Position numbers and translations under genes: made by a program. Shown here piece by piece: positions 18,922-28,060 of a DNA stretch of 64,000 nt. Every line of letters starts with the position of its first letter. The stretch's first letter is position 1. Under the pieces are notes generated by a model. It worked only from the letters and a program-made list of their open reading frames with translations, searched no databases and had not been told where the DNA came from. This DNA is from JBCBSZ01 sp039818945 (GTDB lineage: Bacteria > Actinomycetota > Acidimicrobiia > Acidimicrobiales > Poriferisodalaceae), in contig JBCBSZ010000005.1 in the NCBI GenBank assembly GCA_039818945.1, positions 1 to 64,000 of the forward strand, in the 5' to 3' direction.

Positions 18922-20577
18922 ATGGCATCACCTGTGTGGGAGCTGGCCGACGAGCACGTCGAGCGGTGGGCCGATCTCGACCCCGTCGGCGCCACCTATC
19001 TGGGGATCGCCGGCCGCGACGACCGCTGGGCCGACTGGTCACCCGACGGGCACCGGGCGCAGGCCGACCTCGCCCGCTCCACGCTCGCCCGCCTCGCGGA
19101 GCTGACCGACACCGCCGACGCCGATCGCGTCGCCCGGTTGGTGATGGAGGAGCGACTCGGCTCGCAGCTCGCGCTCCACGACGCGAGGACCTGGAGCAAC
19201 GACCTCAACGTGATCGCCTGCCCGGCGGTCGACGTCGTCGACCTCTTCGACCTCGCGGACTTCTCGACGCCCGAGGCAGCGGAGGCCTGGGCGACCCGGC
19301 TGGAGGCCGTCCCGTCGGTGATCGACGACGTGCGGGCCTCGCTCCAGACCGGCCTCGACGCCGGGGAACCGGCCGCCCGACGCCAGGCCGAGCGCACCGG
19401 TGAGCAGGTGCTCCACCGGGCGGCGGCGTTCCGCGAGCTCCCGACCAAGGCGACCGACGAGGCGACCCGGTCGCGGCTGGAGGTCGCCGGCGAGCGAGCG
19501 GCCGCCGCGTACGACGAGCTCGGCCGCTGGCTCACCACCGAGTACGCCGCCGCGGCGCGCACCGACGACGCCGTCGGTCGCGAGCGCTATGAGCTCCTAC
19601 TCCAGTCCTTCCTCGGCGCGCCGGCCGACGTCGAGGAGGCGTACGCCTGGGGATGGGAGCGCGTCCGCGAGCTGCACGACGACATGCGACGGGTCGGCGA
19701 GAAGATCCTGCCCGGCGCCGGGCTCGCCCAGGTGCTGCACCACGTCGAGCACGAGAGCGACTTCGCGGTCGTCGGCATCGACGCCCTGCGCGGCTGGGCC
19801 CAGGAACACGTCGACCACATGATCGACGTCTTCGGCCGGGACCACTTCGACGTCGCCCCGCCGATCCGCACCTGTGAGGTCAAGGCCGGCCCGGCCGGCG
19901 GCGCCGCGGCGCCCCACTACGTCGGCCCGTCCGAGGACGGTTCCCGTCCCGGCAGCGTCTGGTATCCCGACCTCGGCGCCGACCATCGTTACGCGCTCTG
20001 GGGCCAGGTGACGACGGCGAACCACGAGGCCGTGCCGGGCCACCACCTGCAGGTCGCGCAGCTGGTGCAGGGCGGTGCCGAGGTCACCCGATTCCAGAGC
20101 ACGATCGCCTGGACGTCCGGGCACGGGGAGGGCTGGGCCCTCTACGCCGAGCGGCTCTGCCACGAGCTCGACCTGCTCGACCGGCCCGACGCCGTGCTCG
20201 GCTACCTGTCCGCCGCGCAGTTGCGTGCGGTGCGCGTGGTCATCGACATCGGCGTGCACTGCGGGTTCCCGATCCCGGCCGACGCGGTCTTCCGACCCGG
20301 GACGCCGTGGTCGTGGGACGTGGCCTTCGATCTCGCCAAGACCATGACGGGCGAGGACGACAAGGTGCTCGCTTCCGAGATCGACCGGTACTTCGGCTGG
20401 CCCGGTCAGGCACCGTCGTACGCGCTCGGCGAGCGCGAGTGGCTCGCCGCCCGCGCCGCGGCCCAGGAGGCCGCCGGGGCGTCCTTCGATGCGAAGGCGT
20501 TCCACACCGCGGCCCTCGACCTCGGTCCCGTGGGGCTCGACATCCTCCGGTCCGAGGTGGTTCGCGCCGTCTCCTGA
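18922..20577 (+). CDS. DUF885 family protein (putative metallopeptidase-like)
   Basis: A 551-residue protein of the DUF885 family. The hallmark HEAVPGHHLQ lies at residues 368-377, with the downstream EGWALYAERL (second helix carrying a Glu) that completes a gluzincin-like HExxxH...E arrangement. Most members are uncharacterised; some are annotated as carboxypeptidases or lipoproteins. No signal peptide is visible, so it is probably cytoplasmic. The start ATG at 18922 is the first start of the conserved frame, 69 bp after the synthetase gene. Confidence 0.85.
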   Translation: MASPVWELADEHVERWADLDPVGATYLGIAGRDDRWADWSPDGHRAQADLARSTLARLAELTDTADADRVARLVMEERLGSQLALHDARTWSNDLNVIACPAVDVVDLFDLADFSTPEAAEAWATRLEAVPSVIDDVRASLQTGLDAGEPAARRQAERTGEQVLHRAAAFRELPTKATDEATRSRLEVAGERAAAAYDELGRWLTTEYAAAARTDDAVGRERYELLLQSFLGAPADVEEAYAWGWERVRELHDDMRRVGEKILPGAGLAQVLHHVEHESDFAVVGIDALRGWAQEHVDHMIDVFGRDHFDVAPPIRTCEVKAGPAGGAAAPHYVGPSEDGSRPGSVWYPDLGADHRYALWGQVTTANHEAVPGHHLQVAQLVQGGAEVTRFQSTIAWTSGHGEGWALYAERLCHELDLLDRPDAVLGYLSAAQLRAVRVVIDIGVHCGFPIPADAVFRPGTPWSWDVAFDLAKTMTGEDDKVLASEIDRYFGWPGQAPSYALGEREWLAARAAAQEAAGASFDAKAFHTAALDLGPVGLDILRSEVVRAVS

Positions 20578-20636
20578 ATTGCCCCGTCGACCCCCGGGGC
20601 GGGAGCCTGATCCGAGCGACCAGAGGGGACGGTCAG

Positions 20637-21818
20637 GTGACGACGACACAGCTCGAGGTGGATCTGCTCGATCCCACGCTGTACCAGCGGAACCCGCACG
20701 ACGTCTGGGCGTGGATGCGCGAGCACGAGCCGGTCTACCGGGACCACCGCAACGGCGTTTGGGGCGTCACCCGCCACGCCGACCTCGTCCGGGTCGAGCG
20801 CGACGACGCCACCTTCTCGTCGCGTGGCATCTACCGCTGGGTGCCGTCGCCGGACGAGGAGACGATGATCTCCCACGACAACCCGCAGCACCTCGCGCAG
20901 CGCCGACTCGTGATGGGGCGGTTCACGCCGAAGGCGGTGGGTGCCCGCGAGCCGGAGATCCGGGCGCTGGTGCGCGAGCTCGTCGATGCGTTCGTCGACG
21001 ACGGCGAGGTCGAGGTCGTCGAGGCCCTCGCCGCGCAGCTGCCGGCCCGGTTCACCTGCCGACTGCTCGGCGTGCCCGAGGAGCGGTGGGCCGACCTGAA
21101 GAGCTGGTCCGAGCGGCAGATGCGCCTCGACACCCGCGGCCGCGACCCGAAGATCTGGCACGACTTCTACGCCTCGGGCGAGGAGATGTTCCGTGCGGTC
21201 TACGAGCTGCTGCCCGAGCGGATCGGCTGCCCGATGAACGACCTGCTGTCGGTCTGGGCCAACGCCGAGATCGACGGTCGGCGCCTCCCGCCCGCCACGG
21301 CGATGCACGAGTTCGGCCTGTTCGTCTCGGGCGGGGCGGAGACCACGAGGACGACGATCGCCCACGGGCTGCGGGCGTTCTGCGATCACCCCGATCAGTG
21401 GGAGCTGCTCGCCCGCGAGCCAGAGCGCATCCCGGCGGCTGTCGAGGAGGTCATCCGGTGGGTGACCCCGCTCAACCAGATGTTCCGGCGGGCGACGGTC
21501 GACACCGAGCTGGCGGGGACGCCGATCTCGGCCGGCGACCGGCTCGCGCTGCTCTATCCGTCGGCGAACCGGGACGAGGACGTCTTCGCCGACCCGATGA
21601 CGTTCGACGTCACCCGCGACCCGAACCCCCACGTCGCCTTCGGCAACGGCACCCACTTCTGCCTCGGCGCCTTCGTCGCCCGGCAGACGCTGCGCTCGAT
21701 GCTCGAGGAGATGACGTCGCGGCTGACCGAGCTCCACGCGGTTGCCGAGCCCGACGTCGAACCCAACGTCTTCGCCCGAGCCGTCCGCACGTTCCGGATG
21801 GGCTTCACCCGCCGCTGA
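20637..21818 (+). CDS. Cytochrome P450
   Basis: A 393-residue soluble bacterial P450. The heme-ligand loop FGNGTHFCLGAFVARQ places the axial cysteine at residue 342; the I-helix has SGGAETTRTT, with the acid-alcohol pair replaced by E-T-T; the K-helix has EEVIRW for the ExxR motif. Class I bacterial P450s need a ferredoxin and reductase; a small ferredoxin gene lies about 10 kb away (31644). The substrate is unknown, but steroid or terpene acids are common for relatives in Actinobacteria. The GTG at 20637 follows an AGGGGAC site and starts VTTTQLEVDLLDP. Confidence 0.9.
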   Translation: MTTTQLEVDLLDPTLYQRNPHDVWAWMREHEPVYRDHRNGVWGVTRHADLVRVERDDATFSSRGIYRWVPSPDEETMISHDNPQHLAQRRLVMGRFTPKAVGAREPEIRALVRELVDAFVDDGEVEVVEALAAQLPARFTCRLLGVPEERWADLKSWSERQMRLDTRGRDPKIWHDFYASGEEMFRAVYELLPERIGCPMNDLLSVWANAEIDGRRLPPATAMHEFGLFVSGGAETTRTTIAHGLRAFCDHPDQWELLAREPERIPAAVEEVIRWVTPLNQMFRRATVDTELAGTPISAGDRLALLYPSANRDEDVFADPMTFDVTRDPNPHVAFGNGTHFCLGAFVARQTLRSMLEEMTSRLTELHAVAEPDVEPNVFARAVRTFRMGFTRR

Positions 21819-21899
21819 GCGGTCCGTCGCCGCGGCGTCGCTCTTGCCGCCGGCACAGAGGTCCTGGTGGCCGGCGGCGGACTGGGCAACGCTTCGGAG

Positions 21900-22304
21900 A
21901 TGGACCGCGCCGAGCGACCCGTCGTCGAGTGCGTGATGGTGGATGCGGTCGATCCCGAGCGCCTCGCCACGTTCTGGACGGAGCTGCTCGGACTCACTGT
22001 CACCCATCGCACCGGTCCCTACGTGTTCGTCGCTGCTGGCGGGGGACTGCCCGGCCTCGGCTTCCAACGTGTCGACGTCGCCAAGACGGTGAAGAACCGC
22101 ATCCACCTCGACATCGCCGCCGATGACCCGGCGCGGGCCGTCAACCGGGTGCTCGCCCTCGGCGGCTCGAGGGTGCCGGGCTACGACGAGGGCGGCTTCC
22201 TGGTGATGGCCGATCCCGAAGGCAACGAGTTCTGCGTCCTCCCGGCGGGCGATTGGGAGCTCGACAACGACGGCATCGCCCACTCCCCCCACCCGAGCGC
22301 CTGA
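21900..22304 (+). CDS. VOC/glyoxalase-like domain protein
   Basis: A 134-residue single VOC domain of the glyoxalase-like (Glyoxalase_6) type: PVVECVMVDAVDPERLATFW at the start, GLGFQRVDVAKTVKNRIHLD in the middle and MADPEGNEFCVLP at the end. These domains bind metal in a paired beta-alpha-beta fold; many actinobacterial copies have no known substrate. The ATG at 21900 after CGGAG is preferred; an in-frame start at 21867 is possible. Confidence 0.75.
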   Translation: MDRAERPVVECVMVDAVDPERLATFWTELLGLTVTHRTGPYVFVAAGGGLPGLGFQRVDVAKTVKNRIHLDIAADDPARAVNRVLALGGSRVPGYDEGGFLVMADPEGNEFCVLPAGDWELDNDGIAHSPHPSA

Positions 22305-22360
22305 CCGGCGACAGCTGTCACCCTGGCGCCCGATCCGATCCAGGCCGTGCCTCCGGCCCG

Positions 22361-22447
22361 TCACTTCTCGAGCGCCCGGCGGAGGTCGTCGAACTCGTCG
22401 GGAACGTCGCGCGACATCGCGTCGTCGGCGACTCGGAGGCTCACCAT
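22361..22447 (-). pseudogene. Short reading frame, possible C-terminal gene remnant
   Basis: A 28-residue frame (ATG at 22447), MVSLRVADDAMSRDVPDEF followed by DDLRRALEK, has protein-like composition and is preceded in frame by Arg-rich sequence with no start. It looks like the tail of a gene whose 5' part is gone, next to the broken sigma factor. It could also be a small real gene. Confidence 0.3.
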
Positions 22448-22502
22448 CGGCAGGCGACGGACGATCCTGCGCCGAACCCGGCGCAACCCACGATCGGGGC
22501 GC

Positions 22503-22911
22503 TCAGGCGGCGCAGAACCTGGCGTCGAGCTGATCGCCGTCGACGGCCGTGGCGAGCGCGTTCGGTGCGAGCGCGGCGTCGACGAGTGCAGCGGCGTCGT
22601 CGGTGTCAAAGACGATGCGGACGTCGATGCACGGCCCGTCGGCGGTGTCGGTGAGCGTGTAGGCGTCGCCGGACCACTCGGCGACCAGGTCCCCGGCGTC
22701 GGCGGACACCTCGCTCTGTTCGAGGAGGAGCCGGAGCACGAAGGCGCCGAGGCGGCCGGTGGTGACGAAGCCGGGACCACCGTTCGTAGGCCCGAACGAA
22801 CGCCTCGTCGACAGCCTCGGCCGCCACCTCGACCGGTGTGCCGAGCGCAGTCAGCGAACCGATCAGCCGATGCCGCTCGCCGGCGAAGAGCACCTCGAAC
22901 TCGGTCTCCAT
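22503..22911 (-). pseudogene. Decayed ECF sigma factor fused out of frame to another gene tail
   Basis: From ATG 22911 the minus strand reads METEFEVLFAGERHRLIGSL and AVDEAFVRAYERW, a clear start of sigma region 2. It then loses sense, and region 2.3-2.4 and all of region 4 are missing. Close to the break a second frame opens and runs to a stop at 22503 with good coding character (VSADAGDLVAEWSGDAYTL, then DGPCIDVRIVFDTDDAAALV). That tail is not sigma-like and may be the end of a partner protein. A deletion joining the two would explain it. Together with 22305-22502 this makes a 728-bp stretch without an intact gene. Confidence 0.6.
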
Positions 22912-23032
22912 CACCGAGGTGAAGTCTCGACGACGACGAAACGCGGGGTCGACGACCGAACGAATCCTCGTCTGTGGTCTGGGGGAACGACGAGGCGAGG
23001 GCGGCAGCCCGCGGCCGCCTACGGTGGTGAGC

Positions 23033-23428
23033 GTGGACCGGTTCGATGCTGCTGCCCTCACCCACATGCTCGTGGTCGCCGATGCGCAGCGGAGCCGCGA
23101 CTGGTACCTCGAGGTGCTCGACGCGTCGCTCTTCGGCGAGTACGGCGGCACGTCGGTCGTGCTCGAGCTCCTGGGGAACTGGTTGCTCCTGGTGACCGGC
23201 GGCGAGCCGACACCCGACAAGCCGACCGTGACGTTGTCGGTTCCCGAGGACCCGGATCAGGTGGCGAGCCAGCTCATCTTCCGGGTCTCGGACTGCTGGG
23301 CCACCTACGAGCTGCTGCGCGGTCGTGGCGCTGACTTCCTGACCCCACCCGTCGACCGCGGGGGCGAGATCCGGGCGTTCTTCCGTGACCCCGACGGACA
23401 CCTCTTCGAGATCTCGGAGCTGACCTGA
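23033..23428 (+). CDS. VOC/glyoxalase-like domain protein
   Basis: A 131-residue VOC domain: LTHMLVVADAQRSRDWYLEV at the start, and the C-terminal FFRDPDGHLFEISEL carrying the usual metal-site Glu. It resembles glyoxalase/bleomycin-resistance proteins. The GTG at 23033 gives the best domain start; GTGs at 23024 and 23027 are also in frame. It has no clear partner, sitting between the broken sigma locus and the cytochrome gene. Confidence 0.72.
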   Translation: MDRFDAAALTHMLVVADAQRSRDWYLEVLDASLFGEYGGTSVVLELLGNWLLLVTGGEPTPDKPTVTLSVPEDPDQVASQLIFRVSDCWATYELLRGRGADFLTPPVDRGGEIRAFFRDPDGHLFEISELT

Positions 23429-23516
23429 TCATCGACCGTCGCCGTCGTGCCCCCGACCTGATCGGCGGCCGTCGCAGAGGCCGTCGAGCGGTCGTCGCGT
23501 CCGGCCGGTCGTCGGC

Positions 23517-23903
23517 TCACCCGGCGAGCAGGTGATCGACGAGGGCGGCGATCTCCGCGTCGTCCAGTCCGAGATCGGGCATGGCCGAGGTCGGCCCGCC
23601 GGCGTCGAACCCGGGGGAGATGAACGCCGATGGCGCACGGATCGACTCGGTGAGGTACTCGCGTGCGTCCATGCCCTCGCGACGACCGGCCGCCCACGCG
23701 GCGGCATCGTCGAGACGCGGGTAGGCGGTCGACGTCGCGGACGAGTCGGGCCCGACGTGGCAGGCCGCGCACCCGAACGCCCGGAAGAGCTCCGACCCGT
23801 CGAGTGCGGCGCCGCTCGCTCCCGTCGTGGGCTCCGTCTGCCACCCCAGCGTCGCCGCCACGCTGCCGGTCACGACGATCGCCGCGAGGGCGATCCGTCT
23901 CAT
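23517..23903 (-). CDS. Exported c-type cytochrome
   Basis: A 128-residue protein with an N-terminal signal sequence or anchor (MRRIALAAIVVTGSVAATLG) and one heme-attachment site, FRAFGCAACHVG (CxxCH). The distal heme ligand is probably the Met in SAMPDLGL. Single-heme class I cytochromes like this carry electrons outside the membrane. Its ATG overlaps the stop of the upstream FixH/YtkA-like gene by 4 nt (ATGA), so the two are coupled and may act together in metal or electron handling. Confidence 0.85.
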   Translation of the reverse strand: MRRIALAAIVVTGSVAATLGWQTEPTTGASGAALDGSELFRAFGCAACHVGPDSSATSTAYPRLDDAAAWAAGRREGMDAREYLTESIRAPSAFISPGFDAGGPTSAMPDLGLDDAEIAALVDHLLAG

Positions 23904-24400
23904 GCCGGCGCCAGTGCTCGTCGACGGAACGCGACCAGGTCGGCGAGCAACCACACCGCCGCGCCGCCGACCACCACGAGCAGTCCGTAGCGCAGCACGG
24001 ACCCGAACCGGTACTGCTCGGCCACGGTCGTCCCGACCGCGATCGTGCCCAGGTCCTGGGTGGAGAACCATCCCTGGTGGACCACCCACTCGAACTCGCC
24101 GGCGTCGGGGAACGTCACCGTCGAGACGTAGTGGCCCTGCAGCTCGGCGCTCTGCGCCGGGAAAATCTCGCTGGTCCCGTCCGGCCCGATGACCTCGATG
24201 GCGACGTCCTCGACGTCGACCGGGCTGACGCCGTGCTGTCGGATGGTGAAGCCGACCTCGACCGGCACACCCGGCTCGGCCGATGGGACGTCGTCCAGGG
24301 TCGTGACCGCCCAACCGCCGGCACCGGCCGGTCTGGCGAGGGTTCCGCCGACGAGCAACACGGCTCCCAGGATCGTCAGTGCTCCGACTCGAGACCTCAC
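23900..24400 (-). CDS. FixH/YtkA-like exported protein with C-terminal membrane anchor
   Basis: A 166-residue protein with a signal peptide (about 1-27), an outer Ig-like beta domain resembling FixH/YtkA (TTLDDVPSAEPGVPVEVGFT and GHYVSTVTFPDAGEFEWVV) and a C-terminal membrane helix (about 140-158) followed by RRR. Such domains are often linked with copper export or cytochrome assembly. The GTG at 24400 follows GGAGGG. It is the first gene of a two-gene operon with the cytochrome c. Confidence 0.65.
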   Translation of the reverse strand: MRSRVGALTILGAVLLVGGTLARPAGAGGWAVTTLDDVPSAEPGVPVEVGFTIRQHGVSPVDVEDVAIEVIGPDGTSEIFPAQSAELQGHYVSTVTFPDAGEFEWVVHQGWFSTQDLGTIAVGTTVAEQYRFGSVLRYGLLVVVGGAAVWLLADLVAFRRRALAPA

Positions 24401-24456
24401 GACCGATCACCCTCCCTCCGGCGGACTCGATGCGCCTACCGGATCAGACGGCGTGA

Positions 24457-25704
24457 TCAGCCGGATGGTTCACGCGGCTCGGGTCCGGACGCGGTCGGGG
24501 TCGCCGCGACGAGCTCGTAGTGGGCCGGGTCGGGCACGAGCCACGCCCCTCCCCAGCCGAAGCCGTGCTCGCGCATCGTCTCGACGAGGCGAGGGTCCTG
24601 GGTGGAGAACGATCCCCGGGGGTTGTCGTCGACGTTGAGGTCGACCGCGATGCCCCAGGAGTGGCGAGACAGCGCCTGGTCGGGACCGATGCGGCGGGCG
24701 ACGTGGCAGCCGGCGAACTGCTCCAGCGTGACGAGGTGGGCGAGACCGTCGCGCTCGAGCGCGGACAGCGCCGCATCGAGGATCGGGACCAGGTCCCGGT
24801 GGCACCGGACGTCACCGAGGATCGGCACCGCCGCCTCCACGAGGTGCGCCGCCTCCCAGGCCGGATCGATGGTGATCGAGATGCCCTGGCCCGGGCGGTA
24901 GGCGAACTCGCCGAATCGGTCCTTGACCATGGCGAGGGGGAGCACGGCATCGCCGTGGCGGAGCCAGGTCGTCTCCGCCGGCGTCCGGAACCGGACCGGC
25001 GCAGCGAGCCCGAGCGCCCGATCGATCGCACGCTGGACCTCCCGGCGGTCGCCGTCGTGGGCGACGAGGAGGAACCGGTCGACCACCACACCGAGCCGCT
25101 CGGCGTCGTCGTGGTGGACGACGAGCTCGGCGCCGGCAACCGCCCGGTCGGGGACGATCATCGCCACCTCGACGAGGCCGCTCGTGAGCTCGATGACGTC
25201 GCCGATCCCGACACCGCGGAGCATCGCCGAGGTCTCGCCGAGCGCCGCCGACCCCGGGGCGAGGGTGGCCAGGTCGGCCGCGGCACCGTCCGGGACGACG
25301 GACGAGTAGGAGCGCGGATCGATCGCGAGCACGTCGATCGGGACCACCCAACCATCGCCGAGCCGGCCGTCGGTCGCGATGGCCGCACGGACCGGGGCGA
25401 GGAGCTCGAGCTCGTGGCCGGCCACCGTCGTGACCTCCAGGATGTCCGGGACCGAGGCCAGCCGAGCTGCCGCCCGGTCGGGGAGGCCGGACGACGCCCA
25501 GACGAGCAGGACGTCGTCCTCGTCCTCGTCGAGCCGTGGGTCGGGTGCCGTGGTCGGTGCCGGCGTCGTCGTGGGTTCCGGTTCCGCCGTCGTCGCAGCG
25601 CCGACCTCGCCCGACGCGGTCGTGGACGGGCCGCTCAGCGCGAGCACGGCGACGGCGCCGCACGCTGCTCCGACGAGTCCGGCGGCGAGCAGGCGAACGT
25701 TCAT
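24457..25704 (-). CDS. Exported peptidase M15-like protein (D-Ala-D-Ala carboxypeptidase fold)
   Basis: A 415-residue protein with an N-terminal anchor (MNVRLLAAGLVGAACGAVAV), a Thr/Pro linker, a central domain of unknown type and a C-terminal M15 (VanY/peptidase M15_4-like) domain. The zinc site is visible: H348 and D355 in SRHSWGIAVDLN, and H395 in PDPAHYEL. The family cleaves peptidoglycan peptides. The ATG at 25704 overlaps the stop of the anti-sigma-like gene (ATGA), so sigma factor, membrane partner and peptidase form one unit. A cell-wall stress response is plausible. Confidence 0.8.
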   Translation of the reverse strand: MNVRLLAAGLVGAACGAVAVLALSGPSTTASGEVGAATTAEPEPTTTPAPTTAPDPRLDEDEDDVLLVWASSGLPDRAAARLASVPDILEVTTVAGHELELLAPVRAAIATDGRLGDGWVVPIDVLAIDPRSYSSVVPDGAAADLATLAPGSAALGETSAMLRGVGIGDVIELTSGLVEVAMIVPDRAVAGAELVVHHDDAERLGVVVDRFLLVAHDGDRREVQRAIDRALGLAAPVRFRTPAETTWLRHGDAVLPLAMVKDRFGEFAYRPGQGISITIDPAWEAAHLVEAAVPILGDVRCHRDLVPILDAALSALERDGLAHLVTLEQFAGCHVARRIGPDQALSRHSWGIAVDLNVDDNPRGSFSTQDPRLVETMREHGFGWGGAWLVPDPAHYELVAATPTASGPEPREPSG

Positions 25705-27482
25705 CCTCCGACCACCAGCGACGCCGCGATCGAGCGCAGGCGGTCGATGTCCACGGTGTCCGAGCGCAGCTCGATCCTCCACCCGCCCTCGACCCAGGTG
25801 AGGGTGCGGAGCGTGGCGGAGGCCCTCCCGGTCGTGTCGCGCACCGAGACCTCGATGACGTCGCCCTTGGGCGGCGGGTCCAGCACCTCACCCTCCGAGG
25901 CGACGAGCACGACGACCTCGTCGCGCTCGACGATCACGATCGAGTAGGTGCCCGACGGGCCCGGGATGGCGGCGGTGACGCCCTCCGGCCGTGGGACGGA
26001 GGCGGGGAGCGGAGCGAGTCCGCTCGTGCCGTCGGCTCGGCGACCGGTGACGTCGAGCTCGTCGCCGATCGCCACGAGGTCACCGAGGGGCAGGCTCCCC
26101 GCCACGATGACCTGGCGATCACCAACGAGCAGCGTGATCGACTCGCCGGTCGCGGCCAGGTAGCCGACCCCGGCCCCGATCGCCACCTCGGCGCCGAGGA
26201 GGTCGCCGGTCGCCGATCCGGCCGCTCGTTCGCTGATCGAGAACCAGGCCCGCCCGTCGCTCCAGGTCATGGTCGCGACCGTCCCGGTCGACGACTCGAC
26301 GGTGCCGCTCCGGTGTGGCTCGAACCCGGTCGGGAGTCGCCGGGGCACGGGGACCGACACTGCGCCGTCCACGAACCCGGCTCCCACCGTCGGTGCCGCC
26401 GGCGGGTAGGGGAACCCGACGACGGCGAGGTCGGTCGGCTCGATCGCGATCTCGAAGATCGTGGCATCCGGATCGTCGCGGTGCCCGGTCCCCGCGGACC
26501 ACTGCGCCCGCGCTGGCGTGTCGGCCGCGCGGACGACGACGGACTCGACGGTCCACCGTTCGGCGTCGAGCCCGAGGGCGACCAGGTCGTCGACGTGGAC
26601 GGGGCGGAAGGCGCCCGTGCCGACGAGCGCACCGATCAGATCACCGACGCCGCCGACGGTCGTGGTCACGACCACGCGCTCGGGCGACGGCTGCTCGACG
26701 GTCGCTCCGGCGGGGAGGTCTCGCGGGACCACGATGTCGAGCGGCGCGACCCAGCCCGGATCGAAGGGGGCACGACCTTCCACGGACTCGTACCGCTCGG
26801 ACCGCAGGCACCCGGGCTGTTCGGCGATGGGGCAACCCACGCCACCGAGGCGCCAGGCGACGTCGTCGTCGACGACGGTGACGACGTCGTTCGCCGGCCA
26901 CGCGGCGCTCGGATAGGAGGTGAGGTCGTCCAGCTCCAGCCACAGCCGTTCCGGCGGGCGATAGCGCAGGGTGCCCTCGTAGCGCCGCTCCGGGACGTCC
27001 GGGTGCGCCCCCCGCTCGACGATCGAGACCGTCGCGTCGAGCTCACCGACGTCGGCCTGCGCCGCGGCGAGCTCGTCGTCGACGTCGGCGAGCGCGACGT
27101 CGACCCCTCCCGGATCGTCTCCCGTCAGCACGATCGCAGCGCTCGCTGCGCCGACGGCGAACGCGACGACGACGGCCGCGACCGAGCGCACCCAGCGTCG
27201 CTCCCGGCGCTCGCCGCCATCGACACGGCCGACGACGTCGACGCGGCCGACGACATCGAGGTGGAGGTCGGCCGCCTCGTCGTCGATGCCGTGGAGCACG
27301 GCGTCGAGGACGTCGGGCGGGTCCTCCGCCGGCTCGAGGCGACTGAGCGCTCGGATCCGCTCCGCGGTGTCGCGGAACGCCGTGCCGGCGTCGGTCAGGT
27401 CGTCGGGCATCGAGCCGTCGCCGTCGAGCGCGGCGGAGATGCGCTCGAGCTCGTCGGTGCTCGGCCGGCGTGCGTCAGCCAT
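25701..27482 (-). CDS. Large membrane-anchored anti-sigma-like protein
   Basis: A 593-residue protein with an acidic cytoplasmic N-terminus (about 1-95), one membrane helix (about 98-120, VRSVAAVVVAFAVGAASAAI) and a long outer beta-rich domain. The part around YRPPERLWLELDDLTSYP, followed by sequences comparing parameters with values, resembles RseB/MucB- and LolA-like folds, by inference. The start at ATG 27482 overlaps the end of the sigma gene by 8 bp. A short repeat encoding DVVGRVDVVGRVD lies at about residues 76-88. No classical zinc anti-sigma motif was seen. Confidence 0.6.
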   Translation of the reverse strand: MADARRPSTDELERISAALDGDGSMPDDLTDAGTAFRDTAERIRALSRLEPAEDPPDVLDAVLHGIDDEAADLHLDVVGRVDVVGRVDGGERRERRWVRSVAAVVVAFAVGAASAAIVLTGDDPGGVDVALADVDDELAAAQADVGELDATVSIVERGAHPDVPERRYEGTLRYRPPERLWLELDDLTSYPSAAWPANDVVTVVDDDVAWRLGGVGCPIAEQPGCLRSERYESVEGRAPFDPGWVAPLDIVVPRDLPAGATVEQPSPERVVVTTTVGGVGDLIGALVGTGAFRPVHVDDLVALGLDAERWTVESVVVRAADTPARAQWSAGTGHRDDPDATIFEIAIEPTDLAVVGFPYPPAAPTVGAGFVDGAVSVPVPRRLPTGFEPHRSGTVESSTGTVATMTWSDGRAWFSISERAAGSATGDLLGAEVAIGAGVGYLAATGESITLLVGDRQVIVAGSLPLGDLVAIGDELDVTGRRADGTSGLAPLPASVPRPEGVTAAIPGPSGTYSIVIVERDEVVVLVASEGEVLDPPPKGDVIEVSVRDTTGRASATLRTLTWVEGGWRIELRSDTVDIDRLRSIAASLVVGG

Positions 27483-28020
27483 CGGAGCCCGCCTCCGCGC
27501 TGTCGTCGGACTGGAACCAGTCGACGAGTCGGCGCCTGGCGTGGAACATCCGCGACTTCACGGTGCCGGGCGGGATGCCCAGGACGGTCGCAGCCTCGGC
27601 GTACCCGAGGCCGAAGACCTCCACGAGCACGAAGGTCTCCCGCTGCGGAGGTGCCAGCGTCTCGATGGCACAGCGGAGCTCGTGCGCCGTCACGGCGACG
27701 GGTCGGGCCGGTGCTCGGTCCTCGACGAGCTCCGGGGCGAGCTGCGGGCGTCGGGCGGCAGCGCGCGACTCGTCGATGGCGAGGTTGCGGGCGATCTGGA
27801 ACAGCCAGGTGGAGAACCGGCTCCGGAAGGCGAACGAGGACAGCGACCGGTGCACGCGCAGGAACGTCTCCTGCGTCAGGTCGGCGGCGAGCTCACGGTC
27901 CCCGGTCAGGTGCCGCAGGAACCGCCAGACGTCGGCCTGCGATTCGCGAACGAGCTCGGAGAACGCGTCGCGATCGCCGGCCGCGGCGGCCCTGATCAGC
28001 GACGGGTCGGGTTCGCGCAT
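27475..28020 (-). CDS. ECF RNA polymerase sigma factor
   Basis: A 181-residue sigma factor. Region 2: DAFSELVRESQADVWRFLRH with DLTQETFLRVHRSLSSF and FSTWLFQIARNLAIDE. Region 4: LAPPQRETFVLVEVFGLGYA and the helix-turn-helix AEAATVLGIPPGTVKSRMFH. This is close to the SigE/RpoE-like group. The ATG at 28020 is used; an in-frame start at 28071 would add 17 unlikely residues. It is coupled to an anti-sigma-like gene and an M15 peptidase gene, which it probably controls together with itself. Confidence 0.93.
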   Translation of the reverse strand: MREPDPSLIRAAAAGDRDAFSELVRESQADVWRFLRHLTGDRELAADLTQETFLRVHRSLSSFAFRSRFSTWLFQIARNLAIDESRAAARRPQLAPELVEDRAPARPVAVTAHELRCAIETLAPPQRETFVLVEVFGLGYAEAATVLGIPPGTVKSRMFHARRRLVDWFQSDDSAEAGSDG

Positions 28021-28060
28021 GGTCGGTCTCGGCGTCGAGGCCACGGATCGGCTGAGCTGC

